Below the pieces are notes generated by a model. That model was not told where the DNA came from. It searched no databases and saw nothing but the letters and a program-made list of their open reading frames with translations. This document shows, piece by piece, positions 53,427 to 61,355 of a DNA stretch of 64,000 bases. Both the position numbers and the translations under genes were made by a program. The stretch's first letter is position 1; every line of letters begins with the position of its first letter. Source of the DNA: Priestia megaterium (GTDB lineage Bacteria > Bacillota > Bacilli > Bacillales > Bacillaceae_H); contig VTEF01000003.1 of assembly GCA_008180335.1 (NCBI GenBank), forward strand, positions 310,001 to 374,000, given 5' to 3'.

Positions 53427-54695
53427 ATGGCCATTCATACAGTGTCATCTGATGATACGTTGTGGAAATTATCAAATGTTTACGGTGTCCCTATTTCAAC
53501 ATTAATGCTTGTCAACGGCTTAACTTCAAACAATCTTGTACCAGGACTTAATCTGTACATACCAGATCAAGGTCCTCCTGAACGGTTTTATCAAGTAAAA
53601 GCCGGAGATACACTATGGCAAATTTCGCAACAATTTCGCACATCCATTTCAGCGATTATTTCTGCAAATCCGTTATCTAACTTAAGCATATTAACAATTG
53701 GACAGCGGCTTCGCATTCCAACATGGCAAAGATATAGCATGCAGTCTCTGATTTTTATCGATGCATTTGATCCTTCTCCTTTTCTTGATATTTTACAAGA
53801 AATTGCTAATAACATTACTTACCTTGCCGTTTTCACCTATTCTTTTAATCGACAAGGCGCTTTAATCGAAGCAGACGATTCAGCTATTTTACAAGCCTGT
53901 AAACAAAACAATCTCAAACCTTTGATGGTTGTTAGCAATTATGAAAATGGAACATTCAGTGCGGAGCTCGCTAGTGAAGTATTAAACACTTCCGTTCGGC
54001 GACGCACACTTATTAACAATATAATCACTGCTGTCAATAGCAAAGGCTATACTGGTATAAGTATCGATTTCGAATTTGTTCCTCCAGCAAGACGAAATGA
54101 CTTCACTGCATTTTTACGTGAACTGAAAACCGCACTCGGTACGCGCATTCTTCAAATTAACGCACATGCTAAAACAACCGATGCCCCAGCTAATCGGTTG
54201 ACTGGCTTCCTCGATTATAGAGCAATCGGGCAAGTCGCAGACATTGTAGCAGTCATGACAATCGATTACGGCTACGCAGCAGGACCACCATTGCCAATTG
54301 CACCTGTTAGTTGGATTGAGCAAGTGCTAACATACGCTACTAGCCAAATTAACCGCCGAAAACTGATGATGGCCATGAGTTTGTACGGATATGATTGGAC
54401 GATCCCGCAACAGCCAGGCAAGGTTGCAGAAATGATTTCTGCCACTACCGCACAAAATCGTGCACTTTCAAACCAGATACCCATTCAATTTGATTGGGTG
54501 AATCAAGCACCATGGTATCGTTATACAAGAGAGAATAAGCAGCATATCGTATGGTTCGAAGATATTCGAAGTGTCGTGGCAAAATATGAACAGATGGAAA
54601 TATACAATTTATTAGGAACAACTTATTGGCAATTGCGATTTCGGTTTCCTCAAAATTGGGCTTACGTTGAAAAAAACATTCAAGTCCTGAAATGA
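53427..54695 (+). CDS. sleL: LysM-GH18 cortex-lytic N-acetylglucosaminidase (SleL/YaaH-like)
   Basis: 422 residues. Two LysM domains (residues about 2-46, SSDDTLWKLSNVYGVPISTL, and 53-98, AGDTLWQISQQFRTSISA) bind peptidoglycan. A GH18 domain follows, with the catalytic segment YTGISIDFEFVPPA (Asp214, Glu216). SleL of B. anthracis/B. cereus has the same two-LysM-plus-GH18 plan and similar length, and trims cortex fragments during germination. No signal peptide is present, which also fits spore-deposited members of the family. RBS GGAGG. Confidence 0.88.
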   Translation: MAIHTVSSDDTLWKLSNVYGVPISTLMLVNGLTSNNLVPGLNLYIPDQGPPERFYQVKAGDTLWQISQQFRTSISAIISANPLSNLSILTIGQRLRIPTWQRYSMQSLIFIDAFDPSPFLDILQEIANNITYLAVFTYSFNRQGALIEADDSAILQACKQNNLKPLMVVSNYENGTFSAELASEVLNTSVRRRTLINNIITAVNSKGYTGISIDFEFVPPARRNDFTAFLRELKTALGTRILQINAHAKTTDAPANRLTGFLDYRAIGQVADIVAVMTIDYGYAAGPPLPIAPVSWIEQVLTYATSQINRRKLMMAMSLYGYDWTIPQQPGKVAEMISATTAQNRALSNQIPIQFDWVNQAPWYRYTRENKQHIVWFEDIRSVVAKYEQMEIYNLLGTTYWQLRFRFPQNWAYVEKNIQVLK

Positions 54696-54699
54696 AGTA

Positions 54700-54739
54700 A
54701 ACTAACAATCAATGGGTGATCACTCACTGATTGTTAGTT
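54700..54739 (+). terminator. Hairpin after the SleL-like gene
   Basis: AACTAACAATCA / TGATTGTTAGTT is a perfect 12-bp stem with a 16-nt loop, without a T run. Confidence 0.6.
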
Positions 54740-54864
54740 GCTGTAATTGACTAAAACTGTACTTACAAAACGAGCATGTATTGATTTACTTAGCATCTTT
54801 TGTAAAGCTTGCTTTTGCTACTATCCAAAATAGGAATTATTTCCATTTGAACATACCTGATGTT

Positions 54865-55377
54865 TTACATCAATGGATAGACTGAATAAACATCCATTTC
54901 TTTATCCCATTTTCTGATTCTACTTTCAATTGACATTCCTAACTTCTTAGCTATTTTGCTAGAAGCGATGTTTTCTGGATCAATGAGCGAGACGATTTTT
55001 GAAAGTTTCAATGTTTCAAATCCATAGTTTTTACAAGCTAAGGATGCTTCCGTTCCGTAACCTTTTCCCCAAGCGTCTCGAACAAATAAATAGCCTAATT
55101 CTGCTTCGATACGCTGATTTAGCTTCTGTAATACAAAACCACACTGACCTAAAAACTCACTAGTTTCTCTATGTTCCACAATCCATAAACCAATCCCATA
55201 AGCATGATAATGATTAGTCATCCAGTTAATCCACTGCTTTGTCTCTTCTTCCCCTTTTGTCGAGGGGTAAAATTTCATTGATTCTGAATCAGAAAAAATC
55301 TTTAATAGGTTAGCTGTATCTTGTTCATTCATTTTCCTGAACCTTAACCGGTTAGTTTCCATAATAAAACTCCCCAT
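54865..55377 (-). CDS. GNAT acetyltransferase (RimJ/RimL type)
   Basis: 170 residues from the ATG 7 nt after GGAGG; the frame extends to 55437 but without a site. METNRLRFRKMNEQDTANLL, GLWIVEHRETSEFLGQCGF, AELGYLFVRDAWGKGYGTEA and SLIDPENIASSKIAKKLGM are the usual motifs in order, including the acetyl-CoA loop. Such enzymes acetylate N-termini, antibiotics or metabolites, and the substrate is not evident. Confidence 0.87.
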   Translation of the reverse strand: MGSFIMETNRLRFRKMNEQDTANLLKIFSDSESMKFYPSTKGEEETKQWINWMTNHYHAYGIGLWIVEHRETSEFLGQCGFVLQKLNQRIEAELGYLFVRDAWGKGYGTEASLACKNYGFETLKLSKIVSLIDPENIASSKIAKKLGMSIESRIRKWDKEMDVYSVYPLM

Positions 55378-55515
55378 CTCACCGCCTCCTTTTATACTTT
55401 CATATCTATTTACTAAATACTCCCGTTTAACCTTCATATGGCTTTTGTTCTATCTTCTATTATATCCGTTACTGATTTGTTAAACCGTATAAAATAGCTG
55501 ATACATTTACTAAAG

Positions 55516-56007
55516 TTATATATTTAATTGGCAATCTGGATCACACGTTTTTCCATAACGTAACACATCGTAAATGGCACGGCCGTCACTTGATGAATCC
55601 TCTGTATATTTAATTGGCAGCAACGAAAAAACAATATAGTAAACAGAAAAATAAACAAATTGATACCAAAAAATATTTGTGTGTAACACATTCATCATGA
55701 TTAAACCATTAATAGCAAAAATCGATAATAGATTAAAAATTGACCCTCCGGCATAAACAAGAGCATGCGTAAATCGATTATCCCATCTTAATTTTTCATA
55801 TTTACAGAATGAATCTAGAAAATAAATTGATTTGATTTTTAGTTTCCCTAACGCAAAGATTGTCTTCCCTCTTCCAATTGTAAAATCGACTTTTCCACCA
55901 AAAAGCAAAGCAAAAACCGAATGGCCTAATTGATGAACTAATGTTACAAGCGGCAGTACAAGCAAAAACGACCATAGAAATTTCGGAAGATCATTCATAC
56001 CAAACAT
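55516..56007 (-). CDS. M50-like membrane protein with an altered active site
   Basis: 163 residues with about four transmembrane helices. LVTLVHQLGHSVFALLFGG sits where site-2 proteases have HExxH, but the catalytic Glu is Gln26 (HQLGH, His25 and His29 kept). SSSDGRAIYDVLRYGKT at the end corresponds to the DG metal motif of M50 proteins. The two His and the Asp could still bind zinc, but peptide hydrolysis would need the Glu. It is therefore probably a non-proteolytic relative. The RBS is strong (GGGGAGGCGTAAAG). Unknown function. Confidence 0.7.
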   Translation of the reverse strand: MFGMNDLPKFLWSFLLVLPLVTLVHQLGHSVFALLFGGKVDFTIGRGKTIFALGKLKIKSIYFLDSFCKYEKLRWDNRFTHALVYAGGSIFNLLSIFAINGLIMMNVLHTNIFWYQFVYFSVYYIVFSLLPIKYTEDSSSDGRAIYDVLRYGKTCDPDCQLNI

Positions 56008-56060
56008 CTTTACGCCTCCCCGCTTTTTGTACCTTTGTCATTACTGTTCCTCAATTTTTT

Positions 56061-56083
56061 ATTCTAAAACTTGCTTTTAGAAT
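56061..56083. repeat. AT-rich inverted repeat before the M50-like gene
   Basis: ATTCTAAAA-CTTGC-TTTTAGAAT is a perfect 9-bp inverted repeat 54 bases upstream of the start codon. It may be an operator; no T run makes it a terminator. Confidence 0.4.
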
Positions 56084-56197
56084 AAAATAAACCTTCAATA
56101 AGCAGATGGTTCTCTACTCAGCCACCTTGAAAAAAGCTTATTGCCAGTTGAAACAGAATCAATTTTCAAATCCTATAAATCCTACTCTCTAATGAAC

Positions 56198-56225
56198 AAA
56201 GGAGCTAATGGTTAATTAGCTCCTT
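56198..56225 (-). terminator. Terminator of the Spo0M-like gene
   Basis: AAAGGAGCTAAT / ATTAGCTCCTT around GGTTA, 24 bases past the stop, with TTTGTT on the minus strand. Confidence 0.7.
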
Positions 56226-56248
56226 ATCGCTATACTTTTAAATATGCT

Positions 56249-56635
56249 TTAAACAATTTTAATAATATCTAGGTCTTTGCTTTCCACTCCTTCATCAAAC
56301 GTAAGTCTCGTTTGAAAACGATACGATAGTTGTTCATCTGAAATCACAAGCGTGTTTGGTAGCTTAAAAGTGAAAGCAACTTTATCGTATTGTTCTGCTT
56401 GAATAAGTCTTGAGGTTAAAATGTTTGTCGAATCGATTATTTTTTCTTTACCTGTATGATGGTTTATCATAATCATATCGCATTCAATTCTCTTAATTTC
56501 TTGATTAATAATTCCTCCTTTAATTAAAAAATACCCTTTAATACATTCCCCTGATTTATACGTTTTTTTCGGTAAAATTAAGTCAATTTGGGCTAAGCCC
56601 ACTCCTAGCATAGCCATGCATTTTCTTAATATCAT
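56249..56635 (-). CDS. Half-length Spo0M-like (arrestin-fold) protein
   Basis: 128 residues. LGVGLAQIDLILPKKTYKSG, CIKGYFLIKGGIINQEIKRI and ECDMIMIN match the start of the Spo0M family, which controls sporulation and has an arrestin-like fold. B. subtilis Spo0M has about 258 residues, so this is only the N-terminal half, ending cleanly with a hairpin after it. No C-terminal half follows in any frame that I can see. The ATG is 12 nt from AAAGGAG. Its leader carries a yybP-ykoY riboswitch and two terminators, so manganese probably controls it. Confidence 0.7.
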   Translation of the reverse strand: MILRKCMAMLGVGLAQIDLILPKKTYKSGECIKGYFLIKGGIINQEIKRIECDMIMINHHTGKEKIIDSTNILTSRLIQAEQYDKVAFTFKLPNTLVISDEQLSYRFQTRLTFDEGVESKDLDIIKIV

Positions 56636-56678
56636 TCAAACAGCCAGCTCCTTTAGTGTGATTTTCTCCAACAAAAAA

Positions 56679-56705
56679 ACCTTTGTCCGCAATCGGCAAA
56701 GGCTT
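56679..56705 (-). terminator. Second terminator behind the Mn riboswitch
   Basis: CCTTTG / CAAAGG around an 11-nt loop, followed by TTTTTTTG on the minus strand. Its 5' arm and loop begin CCTTTGCCGATTG, nearly the same as the first terminator's CCTTTACCGATTG. Confidence 0.8.
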
Positions 56706-56719
56706 TAAAACAAATAAAA

Positions 56720-56745
56720 AGACCTTTACCAATCGGTAAAGGTCT
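56720..56745 (-). terminator. First terminator of the Mn riboswitch
   Basis: AGACCTTTACC-GATT-GGTAAAGGTCT (minus strand) is a perfect 11-bp stem followed by TTTTTATTTG. Its 5' arm adjoins the aptamer's 3' strand, as in yybP-ykoY leaders. Confidence 0.9.
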
Positions 56746-56832
56746 GGCTAACAACATCATGTTGCCAACAAAGCCGAGAGCTTATAACTCTGAAATGACG
56801 ACTCTGTTGTAAAAGCTACTCCCCTCTAGGAG
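56735..56832 (-). promoter_or_regulatory. yybP-ykoY manganese riboswitch
   Basis: The minus strand shows the conserved blocks in order: GAGGGGAGTAGC, GAGTCGTCATTTC, CTCTCGGCTTTGTTGGCAAC and GTTGTTAGCCAGACC. These are the paired internal-loop elements that bind Mn2+. Known members turn genes on when manganese is high by stopping terminator formation. Confidence 0.9.
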
Positions 56833-56854
56833 AACGATTCTATTAGATGATTTC

Positions 56855-56884
56855 ATTTTAAAATACCCTATGTAAAGTTGTCAA
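56855..56884 (-). promoter_or_regulatory. Sigma-A promoter of the Mn-riboswitch transcript
   Basis: On the minus strand TTGACA (56879-56884) and TAAAAT (56855-56860) are 18 bases apart; transcription would begin about 16 bases before the aptamer. Confidence 0.7.
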
Positions 56885-56942
56885 TTTTATTTCCACTATT
56901 TTTGTAAATTAATAATTTTGTCTATAACACTAATACCAAACC

Positions 56943-56975
56943 AACCGCTCGGTTAGATGAGCCTTGAACAGGCTC
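56943..56975. repeat. Two small inverted repeats
   Basis: AACCGCTCGGTT (56943-56954) resembles a TetR-type half-site pair, and GAGCCT-TGAAC-AGGCTC (56959-56975) is a perfect short hairpin. They lie between the VWA gene and the riboswitch promoter, with no adjacent regulator gene. Confidence 0.35.
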
Positions 56976-57113
56976 ACTCTCATTCCTTGTTTCTTTATGC
57001 ATAACTTTAAATTACATCTTCAGCAGTTTTTGGTCAATAAGAACAGACATAACTGTTTGAAGGGGCCACTTGCAGATAGTTTGTTCTCCTCTTCCCTTTT
57101 GAATTTGCACATA

Positions 57114-57145
57114 AAAAAGGCTGAAGCGTGAGCTCCAACCTTTTT
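57114..57145 (-). terminator. Terminator of the MoxR/VWA pair
   Basis: AAAAAGG / CCTTTTT, continuing inward through an imperfect GC-richer helix. It overlaps the stop codon and is followed by TTTTTTATG on the minus strand. Confidence 0.75.
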
Positions 57146-59060
57146 AAATACTTTTATGAAGCAGTTTTTTAAGCAAGGGAAATAGTACATCTGGAAGTTC
57201 TTCGATATTTGGAACAAGAATGCTGTATTTTCCATACATATTTTGAATCGTTTTCCTTTGCCCCTCATCAATTTCACCATTTGATAAAAAAACATTAATG
57301 ACTTCAATGCCATGCTTACGCGCCTCTAATACAGCCTCATGAGTATCAACAATTCCGTTCTGTTCGTAACCCATTGCAGCTGGTTCACCGTCTGAAAACA
57401 CAAGTAGAAATTTTTGCTGTTCCGTTCTCTGTAATAGCCTGCGCGTCATGTGACGAATAGCAAAGCCATCACGATTATCTTCTTCTGGTTCAAGCTGCAT
57501 AATCTCTGGACCACTTTTTCGGTTTAGTGAAGAGTGAAAATCCATGACGGTTTTTAAGTAGTTCGGTTGACTTGTTTCAGTCGCTTCATTTGTATCTTCC
57601 CAAAATCCAACAATTTGATGAGGCACCATGACTGATTTTAATGTTTCATGAAACAATGTAATGCCAAGTTTTGTTTCATCCATCTTGTCATACATCGATG
57701 CTGAGCAATCAACTAGCAGTGAAAAGACTGCATCTATTTGAGATGATTCCTGGTCTTTTTTATAAAATAAACGCGGATTGTCATCCGTCCATAACTTTAG
57801 CAGCCGCTTATTTAAACGCCCAAAATGAAGTTCACTTCTCGGTAACGTTTTTTTATGTTCCAGCGTTTTTTCGATCATTTGTTTTAATTTCTTTTGAAAA
57901 GAAGAAATGATGCGTTTATTTTTTTCATAGTTTCGAATATCATCATCAGTTGGTATTTTCGGATCGATCAATACACTGTAAGCATATTTATTTTCTTTCC
58001 CATACTCGTAATCTGCTGCACCATCTTTTTCCGGATGTGTTTGTTCCATTGCTTCAATTTGAGAATAATCGCTGCGTGATGTTTGCTGTGAAGCTCCTTG
58101 CACCATGCCAAGCGCCTGATCGCCATCATCACCTTCACGAACCCCCTCACCTAACATATCCGTTTTCGAACCTTGCTCCATATCAAACTGCAGAAAACTT
58201 TGAGTAGCTTTACTCGTTTCACGATGCCACATTTCCATCTTTTCTTCATGAATATCTTCATCGCCATCTTTTTCATGATCAAGAATATCATCATTACTTA
58301 GCTTCGATTTACGTTTTAAGTCATCAAATGTTAACCCATCTTCTAGCTGATCATAATCCAATTCAGCTAAAAAGAAATAAGTATTTAACATATCTTCCTC
58401 TAAAATTTCATCAAACAAATCAACAAGCTCTAAACAAATACGCGATACATCTTTTGTTGTTTTTGCATCGTATAAGCTTGTTAATTGACTTCGGATAAAA
58501 GGCATCGCTAGGTCAATGGACTTATTTATAAATGGCATTTCTTCAAACGGGTTTTCTGCTGTCAGCAACAAATGTATCCCATTAAAAAGCGCATCTGTGT
58601 GAACACTTTTGGTTAAATTAGCACTGAGCTGAGTTGCAAAGTATTTTCGATATACTTTACGTCTTACAGCAAAAGCTTTCTTCGTTCCAGGCCGTTCACG
58701 TGTGCATAACTCTTCTAAACGAAGATCTTCAAATAGCATGAACAGCTGTTTCGCTAAACTTGGAACTGACGTGCGTGTTGCTTTTTTTAGATATGAACTA
58801 ACCTCTTTGAAATCACAATGTTTGTAGCTGCCTATACTCCGTAAAAACACATCACTTTTCAATCCGTTTACTTTATCGTTATCTGGTCGATTATCCCAAA
58901 AATGGCTAAGGTAAATAATTCGGTGAACGGGATCATAATATGAAGATACGCGATATTCCACTTCAATTTCATCATCTTTCGTTAGAGTTTTCGTCAAATC
59001 TGAAAGCTCCATATATAAAAAAGAGTCAACATTTTTATCGTTAAATTTAATAAATCTCAT
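57144..59060 (-). CDS. VWA-domain protein (NorD/CobT-like, YojO type)
   Basis: 638 residues. An alpha-helical N-terminal region (about 1-250) and an acidic, Glu/Asp-rich linker (DHEKDGDEDIHEEKMEMW) precede a C-terminal von Willebrand A domain. That domain has the metal motif LVDCSASM near 448 and FSDGEPAA near 565. B. subtilis YojO has this plan and lies beside the MoxR protein YojN, as here. Such pairs insert cofactors or remodel partner proteins; in denitrifiers NorQ/NorD activate NO reductase. The client here is unknown. RBS AAGGAGTGG; 11 bases after the AAA+ gene. Confidence 0.88.
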   Translation of the reverse strand: MRFIKFNDKNVDSFLYMELSDLTKTLTKDDEIEVEYRVSSYYDPVHRIIYLSHFWDNRPDNDKVNGLKSDVFLRSIGSYKHCDFKEVSSYLKKATRTSVPSLAKQLFMLFEDLRLEELCTRERPGTKKAFAVRRKVYRKYFATQLSANLTKSVHTDALFNGIHLLLTAENPFEEMPFINKSIDLAMPFIRSQLTSLYDAKTTKDVSRICLELVDLFDEILEEDMLNTYFFLAELDYDQLEDGLTFDDLKRKSKLSNDDILDHEKDGDEDIHEEKMEMWHRETSKATQSFLQFDMEQGSKTDMLGEGVREGDDGDQALGMVQGASQQTSRSDYSQIEAMEQTHPEKDGAADYEYGKENKYAYSVLIDPKIPTDDDIRNYEKNKRIISSFQKKLKQMIEKTLEHKKTLPRSELHFGRLNKRLLKLWTDDNPRLFYKKDQESSQIDAVFSLLVDCSASMYDKMDETKLGITLFHETLKSVMVPHQIVGFWEDTNEATETSQPNYLKTVMDFHSSLNRKSGPEIMQLEPEEDNRDGFAIRHMTRRLLQRTEQQKFLLVFSDGEPAAMGYEQNGIVDTHEAVLEARKHGIEVINVFLSNGEIDEGQRKTIQNMYGKYSILVPNIEELPDVLFPLLKKLLHKSI

Positions 59061-59071
59061 AGCGCCACTCC

Positions 59072-59962
59072 TTATTCAAATAACGTTTCTGCAATATTTT
59101 GGATGGCTGCTTTTTCCCTTTCATCTTCTAACTTTTCGATAATTCCGCGCTTGATTGCACGAAGCGGCGGCATATATAATGCTAAGTCGCATGTATCAAT
59201 TAACGCGCGAATAGACGCCGCTTCTTCCGACACGCGGCCATTGCGCACTTGCGTAATTAAATCTGCTGATAAAGCCACAAATTTTTCAAGCAATTTCTCG
59301 TCTCTTAACTGCGACTGTGCTGTTAAAACTTGTTTTAAACTTGTGCCTTGAATATACGGAACTTCAATCACAACAAAACGGTTTTTTAATGCTTCATTTA
59401 ACGGAACCGTACCTACGTATCCTTCATTAATAGCAGCCACAACACCAAATGTTTGCTCGCCGCGCACTACTTCACCAGTAAAAGGATTTGTAATCATTTT
59501 GCGGTAGTCTAAAACACCATTTAGAATCGGCAATGTTTCTGGTTTTGCCATGTTAATTTCATCAATATATAATAAATGGCCTTTTTTCATTGCTTGAATT
59601 ACAGGGCCTGCCACAAACTCAATCCCTGTCTTGCCATCTTGCTCGGAAATCGTTTTAAAGCCCAGCAGCGCTTCTGCATCCAAATCAACTGAGCAGTTAA
59701 CGCTGTGCATTGGTTGTGAAAATAAATAGGATAATGTTTCAGCTAACTTTGTTTTTCCTGAACCGGTTGGTCCTTTTAGCAATACATTTTTCCCGAGTGA
59801 TAATGCAATAATAGCATCTTCTAAAATATCTGCTTCTTCGGCTGTATAACCGCCTTTTCCGACTAACAATTGATCTGACTCGAATAAATTTCTTTGTTTG
59901 CGCTCTTCAATAAGAGTGCGGACTTCGTTTGGTAATGATAACTTTGTTAATTCAATTGACAT
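59072..59962 (-). CDS. MoxR-family AAA+ ATPase (NorQ/YojN type)
   Basis: 296 residues. Walker [16 protein letters not shown] lies near residues 60-74. Walker [19 protein letters not shown] and the sensor region [20 protein letters not shown] follow. It is a soluble chaperone-like ATPase that works with the downstream VWA protein, from which it is separated by only 11 bases. RBS AAAGGG. Confidence 0.9.
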   Translation of the reverse strand: MSIELTKLSLPNEVRTLIEERKQRNLFESDQLLVGKGGYTAEEADILEDAIIALSLGKNVLLKGPTGSGKTKLAETLSYLFSQPMHSVNCSVDLDAEALLGFKTISEQDGKTGIEFVAGPVIQAMKKGHLLYIDEINMAKPETLPILNGVLDYRKMITNPFTGEVVRGEQTFGVVAAINEGYVGTVPLNEALKNRFVVIEVPYIQGTSLKQVLTAQSQLRDEKLLEKFVALSADLITQVRNGRVSEEAASIRALIDTCDLALYMPPLRAIKRGIIEKLEDEREKAAIQNIAETLFE

Positions 59963-60112
59963 AACAAAAACCCTTTCTCTCTGTTTGCTTTCTTCATTTT
60001 ACAAGAAAGCTTACTTGTTCTCAAAGATTTTATTTTCCATTTCAATTTGACAGGAGCAATTGGCTTTCTCTTCATAAACTCTCGTTGAATAAATCTAAAG
60101 TTTTTCACATAA

Positions 60113-60139
60113 AAAAAGCAGGTGAATCACCTACTTTTT
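60113..60139 (-). terminator. Terminator of the DUF2187 gene
   Basis: AAAAAG-C-AGGTG / CACCT-A-CTTTTT around AAT; on the minus strand TTTTTTTATG follows. It overlaps the last codons of the gene. Confidence 0.85.
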
Positions 60140-60358
60140 AACAATTTTATAATTTTTATGGTTAATAACCGTTTTCATTGATTCACCAGTTTCTTCATCT
60201 TTTCCAAAATCAACAATCACTGAATTATCACGAACAACCATAACGATTCCTTTGTATCCCTTGAAATCACCTTTTTTCGGCTGAATCGTATCTCCTACCT
60301 TTGCTGCTTTTACTTTTGGTGCTTGTTCTTCTGTTCCTTGCGTATTCTCGACGTCCAT
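60131..60358 (-). CDS. DUF2187 (YkvS-like) small protein
   Basis: 75 residues. An acidic, flexible start (MDVENTQGTEEQAPK) is followed by a small beta domain: VGDTIQPKKGDFKGYKGIV, VVRDNSVIVDFG and TVINHKNYKIV. The GxIxxxxxNSVIVD and VVNHKNYKIV patterns are DUF2187. The fold is KOW/SH3-like. No function is known. RBS AGGTGGGG. Confidence 0.82.
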   Translation of the reverse strand: MDVENTQGTEEQAPKVKAAKVGDTIQPKKGDFKGYKGIVMVVRDNSVIVDFGKDEETGESMKTVINHKNYKIVKK

Positions 60359-60813
60359 GATGACCCCACCTTTTCATTTTCTCTCGCTTTTACATATGGC
60401 TATAGCAAACGTTCCACTTCATTTACTCATGCGGTAGCATTTAATTTATTTTCCCATCAATACTGGCAATTAAACTAATTTATTGCCCGCTTCAGTTTAT
60501 AAAGTTTCCTTACACTGCTTCATTTATTATGTATATCACTTATACTGAATGATAGAGTATCCCTTCTAAGTATTATCATACCATTTTATGACTAATTCGA
60601 ACACTAGTTATCCTTCAGTTTTAAAAAAAAATGACATTTTTCATTGAATTATGTCGAAATTCATAGTTTTTTCTTTTTTTTATGTTAAGCTAACACACGT
60701 ATTTTATACTCATGCCTTTGCAATTAATGCTTATCTTGTCTGTTCACTGCTTGGTAAAGCCACATTATTAATGATTAAATACTTATGCTGCTTACATATT
60801 TTTACGAAGGCAA
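60359..60813. other. Intergenic region before the ECF sigma gene
   Basis: About 450 AT-rich bases. A plus-strand frame at 60651-60848 is hydrophobic but has no ribosome binding site and runs through the ECF promoter, so I do not call it. No other structure stands out. Confidence 0.45.
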
Positions 60814-60838
60814 GAAACTTTTTATCTTATTTCCCGTT
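60814..60838 (+). promoter_or_regulatory. ECF-type autoregulatory promoter
   Basis: GAAAC (60814-60818) and CGTT (60835-60838) are 16 bases apart. This matches the Bacillus ECF pattern (TGAAAC-N16-CGTM) except for the first T of the -35 and the last base of the -10. It lies 23 bases before the sigma gene. Confidence 0.6.
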
Positions 60839-60860
60839 AGTTAAGTGAAAGGGGGAGAAA

Positions 60861-61355
60861 ATGAGACAGCAACATAGTTTTGAACAAATATACGAACAGC
60901 ATATGCATGATTTATTTCGCTATCTCCTCTCTCTTACCCACCGGAAGGAATCAGCTGAAGATTTAATGCAAGAAACATTTTACCGGGTTCTTCTTCACTT
61001 AGAAACATACAAAGGTGAAGAAGTAAAACCTTGGCTATTTAAAATTGCTTATCATGCATTTATTGATTGGTATCGAAAAGAAAAGAAACGACCAACCGTT
61101 GATCTAGAAGATTGGCACTTTCCACCTCAACCTAGTGCAGAAGATCAAGTATTTGTACAAAATGAGATAGACAGTTGGCTCAAGCAAGTTTCGACGTTAC
61201 CCCCGTCAAAACGCAACATTCTACTTCTGCGTGATTACCATGGGTTTACATATGAAGAGATTGCTGAAATGACAGGCTTTACTTTAGCGAAAGTAAAAAT
61301 GGATCTTTATCGCGGCCGCCAACAATTGAAGAAAAGAAAGGATGAGGACGTATGA
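60861..61355 (+). CDS. ECF RNA polymerase sigma factor
   Basis: 164 residues. Region 2 (FEQIYEQHMHDLFRYLLSLT, ESAEDLMQETFYRVL, PWLFKIAYHAFIDWYRKEKK) and region 4 (LPPSKRNILLLRDYHGFTYE, EIAEMTGFTLAKVKMDLYRG) are complete. It should direct an envelope-stress regulon while released from its anti-sigma partner, whose start overlaps its stop by 4 bases (ATGA). RBS AAAGGGGG. Specific Bacillus name not assignable by eye; a SigM/SigX-like role is possible. Confidence 0.92.
   Translation: MRQQHSFEQIYEQHMHDLFRYLLSLTHRKESAEDLMQETFYRVLLHLETYKGEEVKPWLFKIAYHAFIDWYRKEKKRPTVDLEDWHFPPQPSAEDQVFVQNEIDSWLKQVSTLPPSKRNILLLRDYHGFTYEEIAEMTGFTLAKVKMDLYRGRQQLKKRKDEDV

Noticed and set aside
60651-60848. 65-codon plus-strand frame before the sigma gene
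   Set aside because: No ribosome binding site, and it crosses the ECF promoter and the sigma gene's leader.
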